5,822 bases of DNA from Sphingomonadales bacterium (GTDB lineage Bacteria > Pseudomonadota > Alphaproteobacteria > Sphingomonadales > Sphingomonadaceae): the NCBI GenBank assembly GCA_017302775.1, contig JAFLDC010000189.1, positions 1 to 5,822 on the forward strand. The letters run 5' to 3'. A program made the position numbers and the translations under genes. The notes under the pieces are model-generated. The model was not told the origin of the DNA, did not search any database, and was given only the letters and a program-made list of their open reading frames with translations. Positions 5,803 through 5,822 of this stretch are shown piece by piece (position 1 is the stretch's first letter; each line of letters opens with the position of its first letter).

Positions 5803-5822
5803 CGTGATTCGAAGGATCGCAT

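Larger units (their letters stand above)
5388..5822. other. Right flank without a convincing gene
   Basis: Between tnsA and the window edge I support only regulatory and repeat elements. Three overlapping leftward frames (5822-5493, 5730-5509, 5602-5276) are open, but none has a ribosome binding site, a consistent codon pattern or a recognisable family. The longest, with a protein-like end (RFPDEYVRIHNIAPD), has its ATG at the very edge and would run against a strong rightward promoter. Also noted: a 10-base direct repeat TCTGCCCAAT at 5560-5569 and 5634-5643. Confidence 0.5.

Noticed and set aside
5493..5822. Leftward open frame of 109 codons at the right edge
   Set aside because: Its ATG is at the window edge, it overlaps two other equally open leftward frames, it shows no family features, and it runs against a strong rightward promoter. 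It cannot be excluded without more sequence.

Overview
The window carries the core of a Tn7-like transposon in a GC-rich proteobacterial background. GC-rich coding, GTG starts and the general look of the proteins suggest a gamma- or betaproteobacterium such as a xanthomonad, pseudomonad or Burkholderia relative. That is an impression, since no rRNA or housekeeping gene is present to fix it. No tRNA, rRNA or CRISPR array was seen.

Left part (1-1473): about 300 bases with no convincing gene are followed by a leftward XRE-family regulator (300-626). A divergent, unrecognised 254-codon gene (709-1473) runs rightward. The short gap between them holds a clear palindrome (679-703) that looks like the regulator's operator, so the two genes look like a self-regulated divergent pair.

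Middle (1470-1892): a leftward stretch that begins with a GTGA overlap with tnsC. It is open for about 90 codons, then continues as protein-like pieces in shifted frames and ends with a stop codon overlapping that of the 254-codon gene (CTAG at 1470-1473). I read it as a decayed fourth gene of the transposon operon. It does not look like the TniQ/TnsD target-selector normally found in this position.

Right part (1889-5387, all leftward): tnsA (endonuclease partner), tnsB (DDE transposase) and tnsC (AAA+ ATPase) form a tightly coupled operon, with ATGA between A and B and a 14-base gap with a strong ribosome binding site between B and C. TnsB and TnsC keep their key motifs (D228/D333/E370; Walker A and B). 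TnsA appears to lack two of the three usual catalytic residues. With no intact TniQ in view, the element looks unusual, incomplete or dependent on genes elsewhere.

Right flank (5388-5822): no convincing gene. It holds the presumed tnsA promoter, three copies of an approximately 18-base degenerate repeat that could be TnsB-binding/end sequences (the outermost starting with TGT at 5523 and pointing into the element), and near the edge a strong outward sigma-70-like promoter overlapped by a palindrome, which suggests a rightward gene starting just beyond the window.
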